Made by a program: the position numbers and the translations under genes
Notes under the pieces: model-generated
Told to the model about the DNA's origin: nothing
Seen by the model: only the letters and a program-made list of their open reading frames with translations
Database searches by the model: none
NCBI GenBank assembly: GCA_905250025.1
Contig: CAJNOJ010000033.1
Location: 124,001-188,000, forward strand
Direction of reading: 5' to 3'
Source of the DNA: Adineta ricciae
Lineage: Eukaryota; Rotifera; Eurotatoria; Adinetida; Adinetidae
Length of the DNA stretch: 64,000 bases
Part shown: positions 11,364-24,039 of the stretch, piece after piece
Layout: each line of letters starts with the position of its first letter
How positions within the stretch are numbered: position 1 is the stretch's first letter

Positions 11364-12934
11364 TTAGTTAAGTGTATCTAACAAGTCAAATAATTTTTGG
11401 CGCATGCTATTTCTTTGTCCATTGAAATTGTTGGTAATAATAGAGAAGACTTGGTTGTTAAGATAGCCAGCGTATGATAGAGCATTATGAATGTATCCGC
11501 TTTTCATTCGAATATTATTGATGATTGGTAGTGCTTGCTCGAAGGATGCAAACCACGGTGCACGTTTTCTCACATTATACAAAACACGTGCAATTGCTCG
11601 TGTTGTTATACGATTTTCTGGTGATAACCCTGAACCATCTATAGTTGCTACTTCAGCTTGTTCGATCCCATGTTCACCATTACAATATGTCGATAATATA
11701 GTGTCACTGCTGGCATTTATTGCATAAGCGATTGTTTTTATCAGCGCTTCACCATACATGTTGATACTTACTCGTTCAAACCAATATACGATTTCACTCA
11801 TTGGCGGTGAAACGTGTATGTCGAGTGTTATTCGATTTTTTGGTAAATCTTCGTCTCTACGATAGATAATTTTGATCGGAATTGATTTTGACCACTGCAT
11901 GCCTTGACCAAGTTCATCGGCTATGTAGAATGCTGAGTTTGGTATTGCACCACCAATAGAGAAATTTTTGGCTGTATCGATACTGAGTGTACCGCGCAAA
12001 TAACCGTGCATGCCATCAGGTGCCAAAAATAGATTTGTACGATCTCCAGTGCCTACAGCACCAGTTGTAATCTCATTAATTAATGTTACGGATGGTGGTG
12101 GATGGTCGACATAAACAAGAGTAACAGGATCGCCGACAGAAGAACCAGGTGAAAGAAATAGTCGAAATTGGTTCTCACGCCAGTTCAGTGCGCTGTGACC
12201 CGTTCCATAATGATTTCTATGCACATTTAACACTCTGGAATGTACACACAATACAAGTTACGTTGAATACAACTCACCCCAGATCTCCCCACGGGTATCC
12301 ACTAGGTATAGTCTGTGTTTGATCTGGCCATGCACTCAGATCTACAACAACACCTCGACATTCTTTGATCCCTCGACTTCTAATCGCTTTCAACCAGCGT
12401 TCCATTATCACTTCGCCTTTCGTCTCATTCCAGCGCCAACTTCCTAAACTTGGATCACCACTTCCTATATACATACACACATACATACATGCTTAGAAAA
12501 AGCACCATTTCCAGTAAAGGACGGCCGCATACTAACCGACAATATAGATATAACCATTGAGAATGCCAAACGAATTGATATTGCCAGAATATTGTAATAT
12601 AGTTTTGTAGCGATAATCTGTCCCTAGATAATGTAGAGCAGCAGCACCGGTCACAGTCTTCAGCGTCGATGCAGGTGCGAGACCGAGGTTTTCATTATGA
12701 GAGAATATAATGTTGCCAGTAGAATTATCAAGAATAGTGAGTGAAAATGTGGCGTACGATAGTTGAGGGTCTTGCATGAAACGACTCCATGCTGTAGAGA
12801 AGTTCGTATTGATAGCAGCATACGTATGACATTGAATCGACAGAAAACTGAAGAGAATTAAAACAATCCTCTGCAGTTAGAGAAAATCCTCGTCTATGTA
12901 TAGTTCAATACAGAAAATATTAATTTCTTACCAT
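11364..12934 (-). CDS. Secreted D-Ala-D-Ala carboxypeptidase, PBP4/DacB-like (S13), copy 2
   Basis: Tandem paralogue of the downstream gene with the same exon plan: 12934-12932, 12870-12537, 12464-12278 and 12216-11364, 458 aa. The first coding exon is just the ATG, followed at once by gtaag; the next exon, after ctgcag, supplies a hydrophobic signal peptide. Motifs are intact: STLK (Ser about 69), SIN followed by MYGE, KSG and DGSGLS. Most of the last exon has clearly diverged from copy 1. The block around exon 3, intron 2 and the end of exon 2 is nearly identical, which suggests gene conversion. The intact active site in both copies implies selection for catalysis. Confidence 0.9.
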
Positions 12935-13449
12935 TCCACAGTGTCTTTTCGGTTTTCAAGTAGGTAGTTCGGTATTTGAAAGAAAAAAAACTTTTATATA
13001 TTTTTTTAAAGTATGCGTAGAAGATAAAGATTGATGACAAGAAACTCGTGGATTATATGAAATTGAATAAATATCACCTGGTCGTCTGAGACATAAAGAG
13101 AGGCAAATAATGCGTTTTTCATTCGAGTCTGTCATTTTCTTCTACACTTTATTGAATATCTCCACCCTAGAAATCTTCTGCCATGAGGGTCGAAAGTCGC
13201 ATACGTATTTGTACATTCTATTCAGTTGAACAAGTATAAGTATTATAAAAAAAAGAGATAAATAGACTACAAATTAATGGGCTTTTAATAAATTTATTAT
13301 TAATAACATAAATCATTATATAAAAAAGCAGAAATAAAATATAAAACAGCATGACCTCTACAAATAGATCTCTTATCACACGAAGAATACTGTACCAGTG
13401 CAAAACTCCTACTATATCCATTCATTCATATAGCATTTAATAGAGTATA
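12935..13449. other. Spacer upstream of DD-peptidase copy 2
   Basis: AT-rich promoter and intergenic DNA. The minus open frame at 13218-13421 is low-complexity and hydrophobic, with no recognisable motif, and is not called. Confidence 0.45.
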
Positions 13450-14041
13450 CTAACAAGGGAAGGTCACCAACTTTAAAATCGATTTTAAGACAGAATTTAG
13501 TGCTCTGAAAGTAATCGACCATGATGAATCCGAATATCGTGGTCGTTACGGCTAATACTACTCTGAAGACCGGGTTTTAGAAAGCCAGGTTCTCAGAAAA
13601 TCTGTGTATTTTTTAATGTTCTTTTTTTTTAGCTCAGTTTGTAGAGCACATCGAATTATCTGCAGAAAAATGATTGTTTCTATTTCGGATTGGTTTTTTT
13701 ATAAGACATATAGCCATACAAATCCATATGGGTGATGTACATCTTAGCATTTTTATATAAAGACACAACAGGTTATTTAGTTTTCCTGGAGTGTGCTCTT
13801 GTAAGCAAGCAGTGCTTGCTGATTCATGGACAATTCGATGTACTCTGCAAACTGAGCTAATAAAAAAAAGATCATTAAAAAATACCTAGATTTTCTGAAT
13901 ACCTGGCTTTCCAAAACCCGGTCCCCAGAGTAGGATTAGCAGTAACAACCACGATATTCGAATTTAGCATGTTCGATTACCTCCAGAGCACTAAATTCTG
14001 ACTCGAAAGCGATTTAAAAGTTGGTGACCTTTCCTCGTAAG
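13450..14041. mobile_element. Non-autonomous DNA element with long terminal inverted repeats
   Basis: About 592 bp. The left arm (13450-13657) matches the reverse complement of the right arm (13832-14041) almost throughout, from the outer GGTCACCAAC motif to the inner AATTCGATG/CATCGAATT motif. The arms differ by scattered substitutions, so the copy is not brand new. The central 174 bp has no transposase coding and includes a small palindrome (GCAAGCAGTGCTTGC). The outer edge reads CTAACAAGGGAAGG on one side and CTTACGAGGAAAGG on the other. No clean target-site duplication is visible; the flanks TAGAGTATA and AGAGATAAA are only loosely similar. Long arms with little interior are typical of MULE-like or foldback MITEs; the family is not determined. 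Confidence 0.85.
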
Positions 14042-14450
14042 AGAGATAAAATCTACGTATGTTTGCTCATCAATCTCTGTTCGAGTAGTAGCAGGTGTTC
14101 TTTGACCACATGTATTAAAAAATAGGAACATAATAGAAAAATTATATGTCATCAGATAGACTACACAATCAGAAAAAGACGATATAACCAATCGTTGTAG
14201 AAAATTCGATACAAGCAGTAATTTCCTTGTAGTCATATCGCATGCATTTGATTAAAATCTAAATACCTGGTTATGTCTTCTAGGTCGAATTGTGTAGCGC
14301 TATTCATGATCATATCTCATAAATTTTATTGGAAAAACATCTACTCTACAACTCGAAGTGAGATTAATAAGCAATAATGTTTGTAGATTCTCTCTAACTT
14401 ACTACAGTCTACTAAACGCCTCATAAATGTAGTTGGAATGTTACATTTGT
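14042..14450. other. Spacer between MITE and GT23 gene
   Basis: A minus open frame (14236-13991) runs into the right arm of the inverted-repeat element and has no recognisable domain. Probably non-coding plus the 3' UTR of the glycosyltransferase. Confidence 0.4.
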
Positions 14451-16253
14451 TTAGGACTTTGGGTTAGTTTTGATGCTGATTTTACTTTTAGTATCATACA
14501 GAGAATCCGGAGCATTTTGAGCATATGTGTATGATTGAAGGCCTGGTCGATGTTGTCTTTGAGCATAAATAACTTCGCGAAAGAAACGAAATACGTTGGA
14601 ATCTGTATGACCAACTGTGAAGGCGGAATGTTCAATTAAAAATCGCATACTAACTAGAAATTGTTCGAAACCAATACGCTGAAATGGATCAAAGCATGCC
14701 TGCGGTGCAAGAACATTGTAAAGAATATCTCTTCCACGTAAATGTTCTCGCGCATACGATTCATCCGTACCCTTCGAATTCGGATTTGCATAATCTTGAA
14801 GTGCCTGCATGACAGATGTATCGTCGGTCATAACAAAAATATATTGAAATTTTATCTTTCGCTGCTTTTCTTCGTCGACTATTCCTTTGACATATAACGA
14901 AAGATTACGCCAATGCTGATGCTTCGCCCAGAAAGAATCTTCATTGGATTTATCTCCCCGGCGAATATATAAACCAGCAAGTCGGTCGAATATATTTGTA
15001 CCAGCTGGAACCGAATGTTTATCTTGGAGATAGCCTAACCAATGCTGGGTTAATACTCGCATGCCATATTCAATGCGCGGTGCGTTTTGTGAGCCAAAAA
15101 ATAAAACAAACATGTAACGAAGAAATGACCCGAAAACGTGATCTTGCCAAGTTAAGTTATAATTTTTATTTGAAACTAAAAGATCAGAAGAGAAGGCATC
15201 AGGTTTATTTGTGTTGATCCATTCGCCAAGTGGAACATTTTTTGCATTGTTCGGTGCGTAAATATGCTCATTAGAATGATCGATAAGAACTTTCAGAGGT
15301 GAGTCATAAGTAACTGATGTCTTCTTGCGATCGAACAACCATTTTCGTATGGGTACATGATGGTAATCCATTTTCCAAAATTCGCTCGACCTTAGAGGGC
15401 GGTTCTCTTTATTATTTCTATACTCAAATAGTTTACTGGTGACTGCAATTTCAATCTTATTCGAATCGGATTCAATAAGGGTTTTCATAGTCTTCAATTC
15501 CGGATCTTGTTCGAAAGCTGTGCAAATCGAAGATGGAAGAAAATAACGTTTTACACCTTCGCCTAAGAAATCATCTTTTTCGCCACGATCGCCACTAAAA
15601 CGAGTTCCGCTAAGTACAGCAATACGCGGACTGTACAATGTTTGACCAAATTGTGCAATGAAACAGAGAACTCTACTGAAGAATCCCGACCAATGTTGAT
15701 GTAGAATAAAGATCGATTGCGCGCGGCATATCTTTAGAATTTCTTGTTTACTCACCAATCCACTTTGAATTTCATCCAGATGTGGAAACTGTTTTTCCGA
15801 AAGGTATTTGAGCATTTCGATCTCAGCAATTTTATTCCATCGAACATCACCTTGTTCATCAAGCCACAGGATAGGAGTAAGTGATTGACGAAATTCGCTT
15901 TCATTATATGTTATCATTTCACTTGTATATTCACGTTGCGATGGTTGTTTACTCAGCTCTGTCGGGAACAGTCTATAGCAAACGAATTATTTGCAAAAAA
16001 CCTATCTCGTTTCAGTCACTTACCTAACTGGTAGACTTTGTATTTGAACTAATTCATTATACATGGGTGTATCTTTAAAAACCAATGCTGAAGTTTGTAC
16101 GCGTTCATTTTGTTGGAGTGGTAAAGTCGGGTTTGAATTGTCAGCATGTTTTTCAAATTTACTTGCCGACTGATATCGCATGATTAGATACAATATGACT
16201 ATTGTACTACATACGATTAAGAACATTCGAGTAGCAGAAAAACGAACCAACAT
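14451..16253 (-). CDS. GT23-family fucosyltransferase-like type II Golgi enzyme
   Basis: Resembles alpha-1,6-fucosyltransferases (FUT8 family), which add core fucose to N-glycans in the Golgi from GDP-fucose. Exons 16253-16024 and 15972-14451 join in phase to give 583 aa. The N-terminus is a type II signal anchor (about residues 10-27). Catalytic-domain motifs are LYIRRGDK (the HxRRxDK-like donor-site motif, two Arg conserved), FVMTDDTSVM (matching the family's ATDDPS) and a C-terminal block around GFEQFLVSMRFL and HTDSNVFRFFRE. The first His of the human HVRR motif is Tyr here. Sequence ends soon after the catalytic domain, so the SH3 domain of vertebrate FUT8 is absent. Donor specificity is inferred. 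Confidence 0.8.
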
Positions 16254-17156
16254 GCTTCTAACTGGTAATATTTTTCCTCGAAAGAAGAGAAAAAGAAATA
16301 TTTAATTCAATTTTCTTACCTATTCTGTTGAATAAAGCGTAGGTTAGAATAAAAAGAAAAAAACGACAATTTCTTTCTCTCCGCCTTCAATACCGCCTAG
16401 TGAACAGATAGTTGCAACTGAAAAACAAAAAAGCTAAAGTAAACATGGCAACGTTGAAGTACATTGGGGTCCCTTTGCGTAGCAGCCTGCGAAGTTCTTC
16501 TGACAACATCGATGACGCCTGTTCTGATGACGAATTTTGTTTGATTATTAACTGTTAACTCACAATTTTTTACATTGAAAATCAAGCAAATAACAAAATA
16601 CAAAGAATTTTTCTTTTATTGCGTTTCTATTTGATAATTACGGGAAGCAACGCGATTTTTTTCTCCTTGTTCCTTTTTAATTTATGCGAGGAAGTAGTGT
16701 GGAATAGAAAATTTTTCAGAATGACTTGAACTACAAGGATGTTACGTAGCGCGCCGTAGGTGCAATCTGACCATTGTCAAAATGGTATCGGACACAAAGA
16801 ATTGACAAACATACATGATGTTTGCACACAAACAATCCATGTACACTCCAGACAGTTTCATTGCATCAAGTGTAACTCAACTCTTATGTTTCAATTCCGC
16901 ATTTTTATTAAACAGAAGAAGGAAAAGAAAAGTTGGCCAAAACGATGTTTTGACTTCATATTCATCGAATTTCAGTTGATGTTCGCTTAACAAGATAAAT
17001 GATTAGTTTACTTCGGATGATAGGTTCTTCTTTTATATAGTACACACCATGAAATTAACGAAAGAAACAGAATCTAATGTAAGACATAAACACGCATGCA
17101 TACAAGAAATGAAAAATCTGACAAATAGATAGATAGAAAACGAAACGAAGATCAAT
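16254..17156. other. Intergenic region
   Basis: Promoter side of the GT23 gene and 3' side of the discoidin gene. Short open frames on both strands have no recognisable content. Confidence 0.45.
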
Positions 17157-19584
17157 CTACTGCTCATAAACAAATACTTCACAAAGAACAGCAGTAAATA
17201 GTTTATTCCATCGATCAGTGACACCATCAGCTTCGATATAAACAAACCGACCACGTAATGAACGTTCACATTGAAAGTGAAGACGAGATGACGAAGTCAA
17301 CGCTTGATCAGTACGAGTGATAAATGAACATAAATTAGCAGTCTTGAAACGATATCGACGTGGACGATAATCTACATAAACATTGTATCGCTCTAAGTTT
17401 GCCAGATAGTCACGATAAATTGATGTTGACATGGAAGAATTAGTGGCTAAAATTATATATTGACAAAATATTATTTGCTTTAGAAGAATGCGTATGTTTT
17501 TTTGTGTTCAATACCTTTATTATTTGCATGCCATGTTCGTAACATGACACCAGCAATATTTGTAATACGACCTAAATCGACCATCCAAACAGGTTTTCGA
17601 ACAAAATAATTGTCAATCGTTGCACATTTCGACCAATCTAACGATTCTTCTAAACCGTCGACGGCTAGTGATGCATCACCATTGGTTTCTCTTGGACTGC
17701 GGTATTTCAATTCGCCCACTCCACTTGGTTGATGCTGACGATTTCGATCGTTTGTCCAGGTTTGCTTTTTATATGCCATATTTTCCACTTTGAAAGAAAA
17801 AGTAGAAGCGAGTTTCTTTGCTATCACACAAGATCAAGGAAAAGGTGCGCTTACCACATTGAGCTTCACTGTTTACACGAAAGTAACCAGGAAAACAGGT
17901 ACCTGAAATGAAAACGCGAGTTTCGTAATTAGTTCTTGTATAGGTAATAACAAGCATACCTTGGTGTGGACATCCTAAAATAGCTGCTCGCATGCTAACA
18001 TGATTATGCCATTCTGTTGGATGTAACCGAACGTATCGAGCAAAGAATGGTTCATTAAGAAAATGAATACGTTCACTATCACGATCATTATTCGCCGCAA
18101 ATTCCTAGATAAACAAGTTTCGTTTCATCTAGCCTTGAATCAATCGAGAAACAATCAAACCTTGGGTTCAACTTGCGATTTATCTTTATAATAGAGCCAT
18201 AGGCGGCTGTCATTCGAAAACGAAACTTTATATTTTGTCACCCATTGCTCTTGACTGGTATCCCCACGACCTTTAGTTATCAGTGATGTGACGGTTGATG
18301 GATGGCCCAAATCGAATTCGAGCCATTGGTCGTGTTCTAAAAGTAGTTTATTACAACTATTCTTGTTTGATTTCATCCAATACTAACTGTATCGTTTCCT
18401 AGAACACCAGCCTTTATTACTCATCAAGTAACCATCCTCTGGTTGACATGATGCACGTCGACGATACGGCCATGATGTTGATGCACTGATCTTTCCATAT
18501 GGTGGTAAACCCAGATGTTGTTTACATTCTACATCATTCAAAGAAAAGGAGAAATTATGAACAACCCTATCACACAAAAGAGATTAGTGATCCGTACCTT
18601 GACAGCCCACGATTTCAACACGCAGGGATGGATGTGAGTACCATTGAATAGGATGAAATTTGATGAATCGAGCAACAATAGGTTCGTCGAAATAGTTGTG
18701 ACGAACCGCATATGAATCAGTATTAGCAGCAAATATCTAATTTAAAGAACACAGAAGATTTACAAGGATGCGAGGTGACATTTCGTTCAAAGTCAACTAA
18801 ATCAAGGACAGTGCATCTTAACCATCTGTGCCTTTCAGTCGTAAGACAAAGAGATACGAAGAAAATGTTGGACATAAAATTTCACGCATTTTAGTAACCG
18901 CTGGTTTTTATGTGCAATACGATTATTTCCACTTTTTTTCTTCATAGATAAATGACAACGACAGATAACTATGATGTTCGAATATTAGTTTATAATGGTG
19001 ATTTTTTTTCTCGCCTATCGAAGGTCTTCCCTCACTCCAAGAATGAAAGAAACACCACAGCTAGATGAACAATCGAACAACTATCCTACCTTTTGATTTC
19101 CATATCGATCTACTAGATATTGCCATCGATAAGCATCGGTACTGTACGAGACCATAAACGATATAACATATTCCTCTTTGTTCGCTCGGCCTTGAGTTAA
19201 TACGCCTGATATCTATGAACAAAAAATATCTTTATAGTTATAATCGACAAATTCATCCTAAAATGTTCGATATACTTTCGCAGCAATACCCAAATCGATT
19301 TGTAACCATTCGGAATCTGACTTATGTCTTGCACACCAAGCACGATCTACAGATTGATATAAACGAGCGTTTTTCTCATGACAGTCAGGATCCCACAATG
19401 TCGACGATGCTGTGATTTGCCAATCGCGAATTTCGCCACTGATCATGCCCAATGGTCCATTACATACTAAAATTCAAAGCCGAATAAACACCAAATCTAA
19501 TATATAACCATGTCACCTACCTTGAGTACTAGCACTGATCGAATGAATCAATGATATGAAATAATAAAAGCTTAGCCAGAACAT
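17157..19584 (-). CDS. Secreted protein: two discoidin (F5/8C) domains plus F-type-lectin-like domain
   Basis: Starts at ATG 19584 with a signal peptide, spliced at gtaggt. The first discoidin domain runs from CNGPLG (about 19470) through WLQIDLG to EIVGC (about 18600). The second runs from CKQHLGLPPYG (about 18540) through WLEFDLG and AANNDRD to AILGC (about 17970). A short linker, TCFPGYF, leads to a third jelly-roll module (about 17840-17157) that starts NMAYKKQTW and holds AVDG, WMVDLGRI and, near the end, LRGRFVYI and CEVFVYE. That layout is typical of F-type (fucolectin) domains. The first Cys and last Cys of each discoidin domain are present. About nine exons; short introns. Such proteins bind cell-surface glycans or lipids. 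The fucose ligand is inferred only, and the canonical His-Arg-Arg site was not confirmed. Confidence 0.8.
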
Positions 19585-22500
19585 TTTCAGTCTTGAACAG
19601 TATTGAAAATATTTAAACATCTAAATAAACCAATGAAGACAAACAATAACTGCTGACTAGACTCATTTTGTAATTACAGTCAACATACGACTGGCATAGA
19701 AAATAAACTTAAAGAAAGGTAGAGAGAGACACTGTAATTAGACACAAGGCGTGTCCGATTTCGTTAGAGAAAATAGTGGCATACTGATCAATAGAACGAC
19801 TATTATCATCATTGTCGAGACGTCTGACAAACGTGAACCGACTTTAGTCAATCGTTTTCTTCTTTTCTTTCTTTAAAAAAAAAAGAAGACATCTTTTCTT
19901 GTTTTCAAATATTAGAAGTATCGGTTGTCTCTTTAACAATAAACGAAGAAGAACTGCAAATGTCAGGGTCAAGGTGAATCGATCTATATTCTCGTCGTCT
20001 TCAATCTTTTCTTCTCTATTTGTCCATTCCGTCTAATGCAACATGCTGAGTGTCCGATTTCAATTCATCTTAGTACTAATATGAGCAGCAAGGTTAACAA
20101 GACGGCTTTTTCCCTTCATCACTAATCATACATTTTCGTCCGAAATTTTTATTCTTACAAAAACAAAACAAATCATCTATACTTCATTATTGACCAGAGA
20201 TACATTAGCCAGAATCGATCCAAATGGACATACAATGTCCCTTGACACGATGTATCATCATGTTTCGATGATATTACGAAGAAAAGAGAAAGAAATAACA
20301 TCTAATTCAATCCCAAGAAACATATACAGGTAGTAAAGTGTCATACATCTTGCTGTGCCATTATGATCAAAAGCGTATGAGAGATTGCATCATCAAATAT
20401 CAATTCATAGCAGAGAGGGAGAGAACGGGACAACGATATGCATAATCATTCAAATGAATTATACTATACAAGATGCTTTTAAGGGAAGGCAAGTATACAA
20501 AAAAAAAGAAAACCGAGAAAAAATAAATGATAAATTGATTTCAAAACGAACAAAAAAAGATTTGTTCGTATATGTATCGAGAGATTTGAATAAAAGATAT
20601 GTTCATGGCCTTTTTAACGAATTCGAAGCGCTTACTTTGTATTTATTATAGATGCTCGAAGGCGGGATAAAAAGACAAGTAGTTTAGTCTTGATTTTATG
20701 CAAAAAAAAACAGATTGTCATCGTAGTTCCTAATCGTCTTATATATTCGCATACAGTCTATTATAAAAAGGTCAATTTTATCTGGTATTTGTCACATATT
20801 GACCGCCTTCGGGCCTATGTCTCCTACTATCCATATGGTTCATTCGTTTTAAAAGTTAAAAGCCCGTTGACAACATCGATGATAATAGACGACAACGACA
20901 GGAGAGATCTTTTGATTAATGTAGTAAATGAAGAAATATGCGGACGGAGAGAACGACAGACAGTAGAGGGAAGAGAAGATGTATTATGTCTAATGATGAT
21001 TGTTCGTGTAGAGAACGACGAGAAAGAGCGTGGTAATTATATAAAAAAAAAACGAATAATAATCATTTAGTGGCTATTTCAGAGACATACGATTTAGTTC
21101 TTCAAGGTTAATCATCGCTAAAGATTTGACTTTTATGAATCTTGGCACGTACTTACGTCATTGAATGTGCGCGTTCGTTATCAGTACAATCACCCGTCAT
21201 CTGAATAGACCTGTTCATAAATTATTTTCGAATCAATGAGGAAGAACCTTGACACATATACTCTTCAACATTTTTTTATGTTCGACAGGAAAGTGTATTC
21301 GAATCTGATCGAAATGAAGAGAAAAAAATTAGATGCGACATTGATCAAGGTAGGTAGTCTCGTACGCTTTTATGTGTGATCATCTTAGCAGAAAAAGATG
21401 TGAACATAAAAATCTCAAGCTGCGCGTTGCTTTCGAGTTCAATTATCGGTTGACGAATATGTATAGAGATGGTTCAAAGAAAAGAATCAGTGAACTACAC
21501 GAGATTACATTTCAGATCAAATGCAACAAAGAGAATCTTGTTCGAAAATGAGATCATTGAAACTTACCTCATCGGTGTTGTTCTAGGAGAAAATCATTCG
21601 GCTGAAACAGATTTATCGGAATAGATAGCTTCAATGACAACGATGGATAGTAATGTATAATAAACTGATGAACGTACGTGTATAGTCTCTTTTCGTATGA
21701 TTTGCTATGCGAAATGAAAAAAAAGGAGAGAATGAAAGAGATGAGATTTCTTTTTTTCCTTCTTCTCTTTCCCTCCCCTTTCTCTTTCTCTAGAGAGAAT
21801 ATATGTTCAGTCAGTGATTTGCTTTGCCTACTCTAATATACTATGGCGTCATCGATATTCTTATGATGTTAGTGACGACTAGGTCTTCTGGAGTGAGTGG
21901 AAGTCATAGTTATGCCGATGAGAAATATCGAAAAAAGTCCTGATCACTGACAAGTCATTATCAAGCCAAGCAGAGAAAGAAAAGGAATGTTAAGTTATAC
22001 GATAATATTTTGTGTAATCGATTTTCTTTTTCTCTGTCTCCTCCTTCACCACTGTGATCAATGAATCACATTGTATTTAGTTCGATCAAACTGTGTTTTC
22101 AATTCTTTTGTTTTCATGCTCAATTAAAAAGAAAACAAGACTTAAAGATATGAAAGTATTGAACAAAATAAAAATCTTTCATTATGTTACATTTACAGAT
22201 AAGTACAACACTTAATGACGACAACGACAAGCGATTATTATTGTTGTTCACTTTACTATTGTGACGACATACTGTTCACTTGGTCATTCAACACGCTTAA
22301 GCGACAGAGAGAAAAGAGAAGTAAGAGACGCGTAAAAAGCTTAGACATCATTTAACGACAAACGCATATATTCATTTATTCGCGCGAAAAAAGTGCGAAA
22401 AGTGTTAACAGATTTATTTCAATCAAAAACAAAAGACGACGACGACAACGACGATGACATACATTTGAGTTGATGATCATCATTAGTATAGTAAGCATTT

Positions 22501-23407
22501 CTATACATCGAGATGGTCGAATAATGAAAGACGTTCGATGACTAAAGGTATTTCTCACTGAGAAGAGAAGAGTCAAAATGAATCCCCAACATTGTGTTGT
22601 TATTGTATGAAATATGACATAACCAAAGCAATCATCGGAAGAAGTCAAACTATGATGTCTACAATATATACACAAATGCGCGGACTAGCTTTTCATTTGA
22701 AACTTGAAAATCAAACCGAAATTGAGATTGAAAGAAAGACTAGGAGTAGTCATTTGACAATAGTAAATTAAACAACAAGCATTGTAAGGAGTAATGAAGA
22801 ACGAAACCTAGTTGAATGAAGGAAAAATAACGAGATTGTGTCATCTATACTCATCTCTAGTACCAATTGCATAATGATATCAACCGAAAACAACTTGACC
22901 GTTTTTGACAAGTAGATTTCGTCTATGGCGGAATTTTCGAAGACAAAAAAAAGAGGATGCAACTCAATCAGGGCGATGATTAAACATGATTATTAATAAT
23001 TTGTACGGTGATATGCACCGTGAAATTTTCATCGTGACAGATCATATAGGATTGACCGAATCGATTCATCAAAAAAATTTCCATGATTCGACTGACCGTG
23101 TTACGGACAAATCGAATTCGTGATCAGGTTTCAAAGAAGCTAAGTATCGATGGATGCATATATGGGTTTGAAGAGAAGAATTCGAATTTTGTGAATAGTA
23201 GCGTCATCTAGTGAACACGTTAATTCATAGGTGCGAATGGCATATATCATATTTAACTTAGAGAAAAACAAGAGGAGAAAGAAATAAAACTCAAGACAAA
23301 TTTCTTCACGAGTAACTCGTTATTATCAGATGTAGATATTGTTGTATTTGTATGCGTTATTATGGTTGTTTTTTTCTATGAGATAAAAGTCTCCAGATTT
23401 CGTAAAC
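19585..23407. other. Gene-poor 3.8 kb between divergent genes
   Basis: Lies between two outward-facing promoters. Polypurine and polypyrimidine runs are frequent (for example 19860-19885 and 21720-21800), as is a CGA/GAC-rich stretch near 22438-22455. Open frames on both strands are low-complexity and lack start context, splice partners or recognisable motifs. No RNA gene was recognised. Confidence 0.5.
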
Positions 23408-24039
23408 ATGTCTGCAGATCGTTCGATCAGCACGAATTCAACGTCATCCGCATCTGCTTCCGTGTCGAAAAAACGTTTGAATGAACCCATGATAGACCCA
23501 TCAAATCTTTTATATAATGATCGTCAACATTATCAGATTATCTTCACGAATGATTCTCGATTTTTTGATACCAGTCTTCATTTATTCAAATCATATTGTG
23601 ATCTTGGTTATATTGAATCAGATCAGAAAAAATCAAAGAAAAATCTACCGCCTTTAGCATCAAGTACCTTTAAATCACAAACAAGTGGCTTCAACAGTCG
23701 ATGGCGACCGAAACCAGTTGGATTTAGTAGTAATCACGATGCCAATGGAAATACGAACGGAATCTTGAAACAACCGTTTGTACGGTATCACGGTAAATCT
23801 ATTTTCATCCAACATCTGAAATAATTTAAGGAGTGAACGCGATATCTGATTTAGATTATTCGATGAGCCATCGATCTGATCCAGGCGCTTCAAAAGTTAT
23901 AACTTCAAAGTTTACACGCGAGAATTCACCATTGGTTTTTTCATCACAACGTCAGTCAATGCCAGTATGGAATCAACCATCCGAAAACCACATTGATGAC
24001 GACTCCGATGATCCTGATATAATCGTAACAAGATTGTGA
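23408..24039 (+). CDS. Small, mostly disordered uncharacterised protein
   Basis: ATG at 23408 opens a Ser-rich N-terminus (STSSASASVSKKR). Exon 1 ends at 23792 at a gtaaat donor; a 38-base intron ends in tttaag; exon 2 runs 23831-24039. The join is in phase and gives 197 aa. A central stretch (NRQHYQIIF-like, then FDTSLHLFKSYCDLGY) may be a short folded element. The rest is Ser/Asn-rich and ends in an acidic tail (DDDSDDPD) followed by IIVTRL, a C-terminus that could be a PDZ ligand. No family recognised. Confidence 0.6.

Noticed and set aside
13991-14236. Minus open frame with a hydrophobic start
   Set aside because: Its second half lies in the inverted-repeat arm of the mobile element and it shows no conserved motif.
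20690-21070. 126-codon plus open frame
   Set aside because: Low-complexity, starts from a non-ATG codon, and has no splice partners or motif. Probably chance.
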